A DNA stretch of 64,000 nt from Apostichopus japonicus (lineage: Eukaryota > Echinodermata > Holothuroidea > Aspidochirotida > Stichopodidae): contig NC_092577.1 in the NCBI RefSeq assembly GCF_037975245.1, positions 31,149,398 through 31,213,397 of the forward strand, given 5' to 3'. Shown piece by piece: positions 58,744 to 64,000 of this stretch. A program made the translations under genes and the position numbers. The notes under the pieces are model-generated. The model did no database searches and was not told the origin of the DNA. It saw only the letters and a program-made list of their open reading frames with translations. Positions within the stretch are counted from its first letter, which is position 1. The number at the start of each line of letters is the position of its first letter.

Positions 58744-60120
58744 CTGAAACGGATACGAACACTGACACGGTTCATTTGTTCATTAGAAAGAGGACCTGTT
58801 ATTACAGTGTCACGTGACTACCTTTGGCATGGAGTACGCCTATAAACCGTTTATCCAGTCACAGCTCTTGGGAACTGGACTGCTGAGATCAACTGTTCTA
58901 TCACCTACTACGCAAAGTCGCTTAATTAAAAAGCTCTGATATAAGCGATCTTGTCAGATGTGTTTGGTTCATGATATTATGTCAGAAAGTTACAAGTGTA
59001 CAATTTGTACTGTTAAACTACGTCAGGTTTTTTGTTATGGAAAACTTTGCGTTACTTTTCTTCAGAGTTTGATATTTTGAATCAACGAATCTTAAAAAAT
59101 AAATTGCAGCATCACAAGTTTATGTTTCTCTTACTGATTATTGCACGGTTCAGTGTTTTTTTTTTAATCATTTTCTTTATTCGAAACATATCATTTTATA
59201 ACAGCGGGAAAATGTCTCAGTACATGCAATTTTAACCCCTTTACATATCTAGGATTTCTAGTGTAATTTATTCAAACTGTGGGAGACGAATCTAGGGATC
59301 ACCTTTGGCCTTATAGAGATGTTGATACTATGACCAAGTTTTCCCTCTGCCTTCCTCTCCTCAAGAAAAAACACGTATGTGATCGATTAGGTTGCGTCGG
59401 TGCGGAAGTCAAAAAGGGGGGGGGGAGGGGGTTGACCTGATTTCCGTCGAAATACCAGTTAAATTATCGCTAACAATTGTCTGACGAAGGCACATGTGTA
59501 ACTACATACGCCTACAACTCCCACCACCCCCCCCTCCATGGTTGGTATTAGCATACATACGCCACGTGCGGTAACCAACGTCGTTGGTCCGTAAGGGTCT
59601 ATTCTGAAATGGCACCATCGGATAACGTATCTTCTCTGCGCCATGCCTGCACTCTTGAAAGTAAATTATGAAAACAAAATCTATCTCACAACTACTATTG
59701 TGACCGATGGGTCATTCATAATCTACCAGAAAGCTGACACCAAAACAGTGACGTCATAAATAAATTAAGTAGATTTCGAGATTAAGGTAGAAAAAGAAGC
59801 ACGCTTCCAATCGTAAATAACCTGCACGGCTCAATCAGGCTTGCCCCTCTCACCCCCCCCCCCCACGGCACACAGACACATCCAATGACACTTCTGATCC
59901 AATGTACGGGGGGTGGGGTGGGGGTGCGTGGAATCTTAGTCAACTTGAGTCTCCTCAGCTATCCATCTGGTGCTTTCATAATAAGAACTAAATAATTCCA
60001 TTTCTGAAAACTCAAACTCGACTGTTGTCTGGTAATGGCCCACTTTCATTTATTCACCCATCTTTTGCATCTTGGTTATGATGTCATATAAATAATCAGT
60101 ATTAAAATATTTGCCAAAGG

Positions 60121-60480
60121 GGAAACCGATTTTTGGTTTGGATGTCATTTGGGGTCACCAGGGGCCAAATTGTGTAAAGCTTGTAAACACAATATCTCAA
60201 AGTAGGGAAGCTTGGAACAATGTCATATTTAGTGTGTATTTGTAAAACGTTAGCTATAAGAAGTCTCTTGTTTTTTTGTTTGTTAGTGTAGGTCATATGG
60301 AGTCACCAGAGGCCAAATTGTGAAAACTTTGTAAACATGATATTTCAAGAAGGGAAGCTTGGAACAATCTCGTATTTAGTATGTAGTTGTGACACGTTAA
60401 ATCGAAGAAGCCGATTGTTTTTTGTGGAGGTCAAAGGTCATTTGGGGTCACTATTGGTCAAATTGTGTGCAAAAAGGTGT
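60121..60480. repeat. Tandem units of about 165-180 bp in unit B
   Basis: GTCATTTGGGGTCACCAG, GGCCAAATTGTG, AAACACAATATCTCAA, AGGGAAGCTTGGAACAAT recur about 2.3 times. Unit A has no counterpart: the sequence there passes directly from ATGCCAAAGGGGAT (50571) to the shared CGTTTACACA sequence. The insertion in unit B spans about 60121-61010. Confidence 0.8.
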
Positions 60481-61482
60481 ACTCTCCGTACATACAGCGT
60501 TGCAATTGGAACGAACGATATCACTGAATTATCGGTATTACATATTTGCTTCCGTTGTTGAAGTTTTCCGTCGTATTTCGTAATTGTCGAGATTCAGTGG
60601 CAAATAAAAACGTTTTAGGTGTATAGTTACGTTGGGAAATGGCTAGGCGCCGTTTACTATAAATTAACTGTCGCCTAGTTTAAGTGATATCAATGACTGA
60701 TCTCAATGCGAATTACATGTGTAAAAGTGTTCGCTATCTGCACGTGCATTATGTACGAGAAGTTTTCATGTGCAGAGATTGTTCACAACTTTCATGGAGC
60801 ATTTCAAAACATACAGCGAAAGCATCATTTAAAATCTAAAATAACTATTTATTAGAGGGGAACGGTGCTTTTTACTGGACTACTTTGAAGTATGTTATTC
60901 ATCATGGCTATACTCTACAGCCTAGTGTGTCACATTGATATAAGATTATTATTGTCGAAACCACACTGCAGTTCTGTTGTCTTGTTTAAAACAAATTTGT
61001 TATCACTGGCACTCCTCGATACGTTTACACACAACCAAAACCGAGTCCAAAACTAAAACAGGTTCCAATTAATAAAGAACATAGAAATTCCTCAATATTC
61101 TTCAACCATGCACCGTCATGCAGGTTAATTACAGAGTAATTTCTTTTATTCTGAAGTGTCAGTGGTGCCAAGATACCTTTCATACTAATGATTATCGCAT
61201 GCAAAAAGAACAATAACCAAATAAAACAACACTATAATTAACATCTTTGGTCCTTTTTCTTCACTTTTTTCTTCTTTCAATTTGCCAATCGTCATGGTAC
61301 TACTGACCTGCATTATATATGGATGGAATTTCTACTATTATCATGAAAAAGTTACCGAAATCATGGTAAACCCCCCCCCCCTCCCCTCTTCAAGCAAAAG
61401 ACAGTCCCGACAAACATGCATGAACAGAGGGGGCGTTCCGGAGAACCGCAGCCCCTCGGCCCGCCCGGTCAATAAGGGGAAG

Positions 61483-61998
61483 GAGAAAACATTGTAGAGG
61501 CCCAAGGAACATATTTAGGGGCCCCCGGAATGATAGGACAAACACAATAGTTCTTTTCAGTTTTCCATTACTTGACAAATGAAGAGATCAAAAGGGGATG
61601 GGGGGGGGGGGGGCGGTGGTTCGGTGATAAAATTTCCAGACCTGGTTCTCAACGCATCCATCTGTCGACAAAAATGGCGTAAGAGAAACGAACAGAATAG
61701 TATAAGCTAAAGTCATTTGCTGTTATTGTTTTATATATTTTTTTTATACTTCGTGATTACATTTGAGATTTTGAGTTCAAAGTTAGTAATGAAGCTTATT
61801 TCCAGGCCGCGTATAATTACTGTAAATGCAATAACTTTAACAGTGGCTTCGTAAACGCTTTACTGATTATAGCCTAAAAATAATGAAATAAATTTGATTG
61901 ATATGGCACATTAGCAGACAAAAAATGTCAATGCCCAATTACATTGAATTTGTTATTAAACACGAAGCAATGTCGTGCTCAATATGCATATTACCATG
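61483..61998. other. Intergenic sequence before the third small secreted gene
   Basis: A G-run at 61599-61614, otherwise AT-rich. No coding signal recognised. Confidence 0.5.
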
Positions 61999-62007
61999 TA
62001 TATATAA
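61999..62007 (+). promoter_or_regulatory. TATA box of the 62127 gene
   Basis: TATATATAA, followed by GAAGAATCC, about 120 bp before the ATG at 62127. Confidence 0.6.
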
Positions 62008-62126
62008 GAAGAATCCGAAATGTTACCTTCAGAGCAGTATAACTATTTGACACGTCAAACCAAGGTAGCCTACCAAGCATTTAAAGTATTTCGATTCGAG
62101 ATTATACAGAGTATTTCACCCACAAC

Positions 62127-62196
62127 ATGACTCGGGTGCTTTTCGTCGCGGTTGCCATGGTCATGGTGGCTATGACCTCTGGTGAATCTGAAGAAG
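62127..62196 (+). CDS. First exon of another small secreted-protein gene
   Basis: ATG then TRVLFVAVAMVMVAMTSG and ESEE, a signal peptide; donor G|GTGAGA in phase 1. Promoter layout, exon length (70 nt) and phase resemble the VWC genes, but the sequence is not a copy of their exon 1. No following exon was recognised in the remaining 1.8 kb. Confidence 0.65.
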
Positions 62197-62340
62197 GTGA
62201 GATTTTTAGCTTGTAATTTATTTCCCCAACATTTTTTTTTTTTTCACAGGACATTTTTCTTTGTTAGAATGTCTTGAATATTACAGATAGACCAAAATCA
62301 TTATGAATGCATGTATGCAGCTGTAATATTCGACCTAAGG

Positions 62341-62740
62341 CAGTGGCGGAGCTAGGGGTATTGGTCAGGGGCGAGAATGGTCTGTAGGGGCGCTTTCGAC
62401 ACTATCTAAGCGGAGCGCCACCACAGATTGGCGCGGAGCGTACAGAAATTTTTTGAGTAAAGATACTCCCTAGATCGCCGGAAATGACCCTTTCCAGGCC
62501 AATTTGCTAATTTGCAGATAAACAAAGAATAAATAGGTGTCATCGCCATTTTGTCAGAAAATTACACCAACAAAATGTGACAAATTTCAATAGGTATTTG
62601 AGAGCGCAATAAAAAAGTCAATAATCGCGAATAAGTAAAAAGTAGTAAAAAGCTTAAAAGGGCACCAGCAGTCCATTTGAGTCCGTCAGGGGTGGGGGGG
62701 GGGCATCCGCCCCTCTGACTGTATGGACGCTCCGCCACTG
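62341..62740. mobile_element. hAT-like MITE, 400 bp
   Basis: Perfect 12-bp terminal inverted repeats CAGTGGCGGAGC / GCTCCGCCACTG. The 8-bp flanks ACCTAAGG (62333-62340) and ACCTGAGG (62741-62748) match at 7 of 8, as expected for hAT target duplications. It is the best-preserved copy of the family seen also at 8686-9052. It lies in the intron after the exon at 62127. Confidence 0.9.
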
Positions 62741-64000
62741 ACCTGAGGTCATATTCATTTCATTTTATTATGAACTGCTCAGCTGCTCTGCTGAGTTGAA
62801 AAGCAAATTTAAATGCGCATGCGTTCACCAGGGAAAGAAAGGGATAGATAGTGAAAGGAATTGACTAAGATCATAAAATGAGGTTCGTAAGTAAATAGCG
62901 TCTTATTAAAAAAAAATGTCAAACTTCTCATAATTCAATAGTACTCTTTTAGTCTTAGTTCTAGTAAGCTGTTAGTCTAATTTTACCTGGCTATTTCTTT
63001 TCCCTTCTTTTACGTTAAATAGATTTTCCCATCGAACGGGAATACGTACACCTATACACAACGGCATAGGAGGCGGGGGGGCTGTGGGGGGGGGGGGGGC
63101 TGCAGCCCCCAACCAAATATTTTTTTGTGAAAATTCGGGCAATATGCTGAGAAGTTTTCGGGCACCTATGTAAGAAATATAAATTGCAATGTGTTTTTCA
63201 ATGGTTAAACTTATATTATTATTATTATCATTATTATTGTAACGACTTCCCCAAAAGTTATAACCAATGTGGAAGGGTAATAACACGGCAAATGTTTGTA
63301 TGTAATTGGCATGCGATGTAATAACCGATGCATGCCTATATGATATGCACATTAACATGTTTTGGGGGTTATATTTTTCGGGCAAGTCGTTACAGCCCCC
63401 CCCCCCCCTCCAATCAAATTGGGCTCCTTCGCCTATTTACAACGGTAGGCTTTTAAAGCATAACGGCCTTAACTTCGCAATTACAGTGACGGATTCAGTG
63501 GGGGTGGGCGGCAACAGGCGCGGCCCCCCTTTTGGCCGCCCAAATGAAAAGAACACCCCCCCCAAAAAAAAAAATTGTGCCCTATAATATATTTTTCGGG
63601 AAATGTGGAACACTGCAGTGTTCGGTAATTCTATTGTTTGCACGAGAACACGTTTTGCTGGAGCCCAAAAGTTGTCTTTACTCTTTATAAATATATAATA
63701 ATTTATAGCAATATGACGGAAACGTGTTTTGAAAGATCAGCAAGTCTCTAAGTCTCATTTCTCCTCAAATTGGGCAATATATGAAGGGAAACATCTATAT
63801 GAAGGTTTTTCTTTATAAATAACTAGAACACCATATAATATGTTCTGTATGTGTTCGGGATACTATACAACGCTCCCAAGTTGGAGAGCCAAGCGTACAG
63901 GAATGGCTGTGCACAGGCGGCGTAAACTATTTAGTCTCGATGAAGTTGGTTAAGTACAGCAGATTTAAAGCTGATTGGATCTTATAGATGTATAATTTTA
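62741..64000. other. No further exon recognised
   Basis: Contains G/C-run-rich repeat material (63063-63120, 63395-63440, 63500-63575) and the small inverted-repeat element at 63238-63394. Any further exons of the 62127 gene are not visible to me. Confidence 0.45.
63238..63394. mobile_element. Small inverted-repeat element, 157 bp
   Basis: Perfect 11-bp ends TGTAACGACTT and AAGTCGTTACA. No clear target duplication. It is nested in G-run-rich repeat sequence. Confidence 0.45.

Overview
This window is eukaryotic and comes from an intron-rich invertebrate animal. Exons are short and bounded by GT-AG splice sites, separated by AT-rich introns full of microsatellites, minisatellites, MITEs and SINE-like elements. 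The protein signals (a TREX-2 scaffold of MCM3AP/GANP type, an LRR membrane protein, small secreted VWC proteins) fit a marine deuterostome such as an echinoderm. The species is inferred only weakly. All exon coordinates come from reading splice sites and checking phase by hand.

Layout. Positions 1-4389 hold no recognisable gene, but contain a large degenerate TTCTGTACTG-type repeat array (about 1370-3130). Positions 4390-5742 (minus strand) carry a single-exon coding region for a leucine-rich-repeat transmembrane protein, with a splice acceptor just upstream of its probable ATG. Positions 8525-40643 (plus strand) carry 20 phase-consistent exons for the C-terminal 1077 residues of an MCM3AP/GANP (Sac3-family) protein: end of the SAC3 domain, helical centrin/ENY2-binding region, and the complete MCM3AP-type C-terminal region with its stop. 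The 5' exons were not found here, so the LRR gene may sit antisense inside a GANP intron.

Positions 42112-61482 are a direct tandem duplication (unit A about 42112-51066, unit B about 51142-61482). Each unit carries a gene for a small secreted protein with a signal peptide and two ten-cysteine VWC modules. Copy B is intact. Copy A is a pseudogene: ATG changed to ACG, a 1-bp deletion in exon 2, a MITE next to its TATA box, and about 3.2 kb of repeats including a probable solo LTR in intron 2. A third gene begins at 62127 with a TATA box and a signal-peptide exon, and runs out of the window or beyond recognition.

The most unusual signals are in the introns. (1) A 203-bp insertion with 13-bp target duplications contains a perfect 122-bp palindrome whose arms carry a hammerhead-ribozyme-like core. 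(2) A SINE-like element is headed by about 42 nt of near-perfect U2 snRNA, including the branch-point recognition sequence, with an 18-bp target duplication and a second copy that carries the first copy's 3' flank. (3) The 3' splice site and first bases of one GANP exon have been tandemly copied, giving four serial acceptor sites. (4) A tRNA-like segment lies within an approximately 370-bp repeat that occurs at several places.
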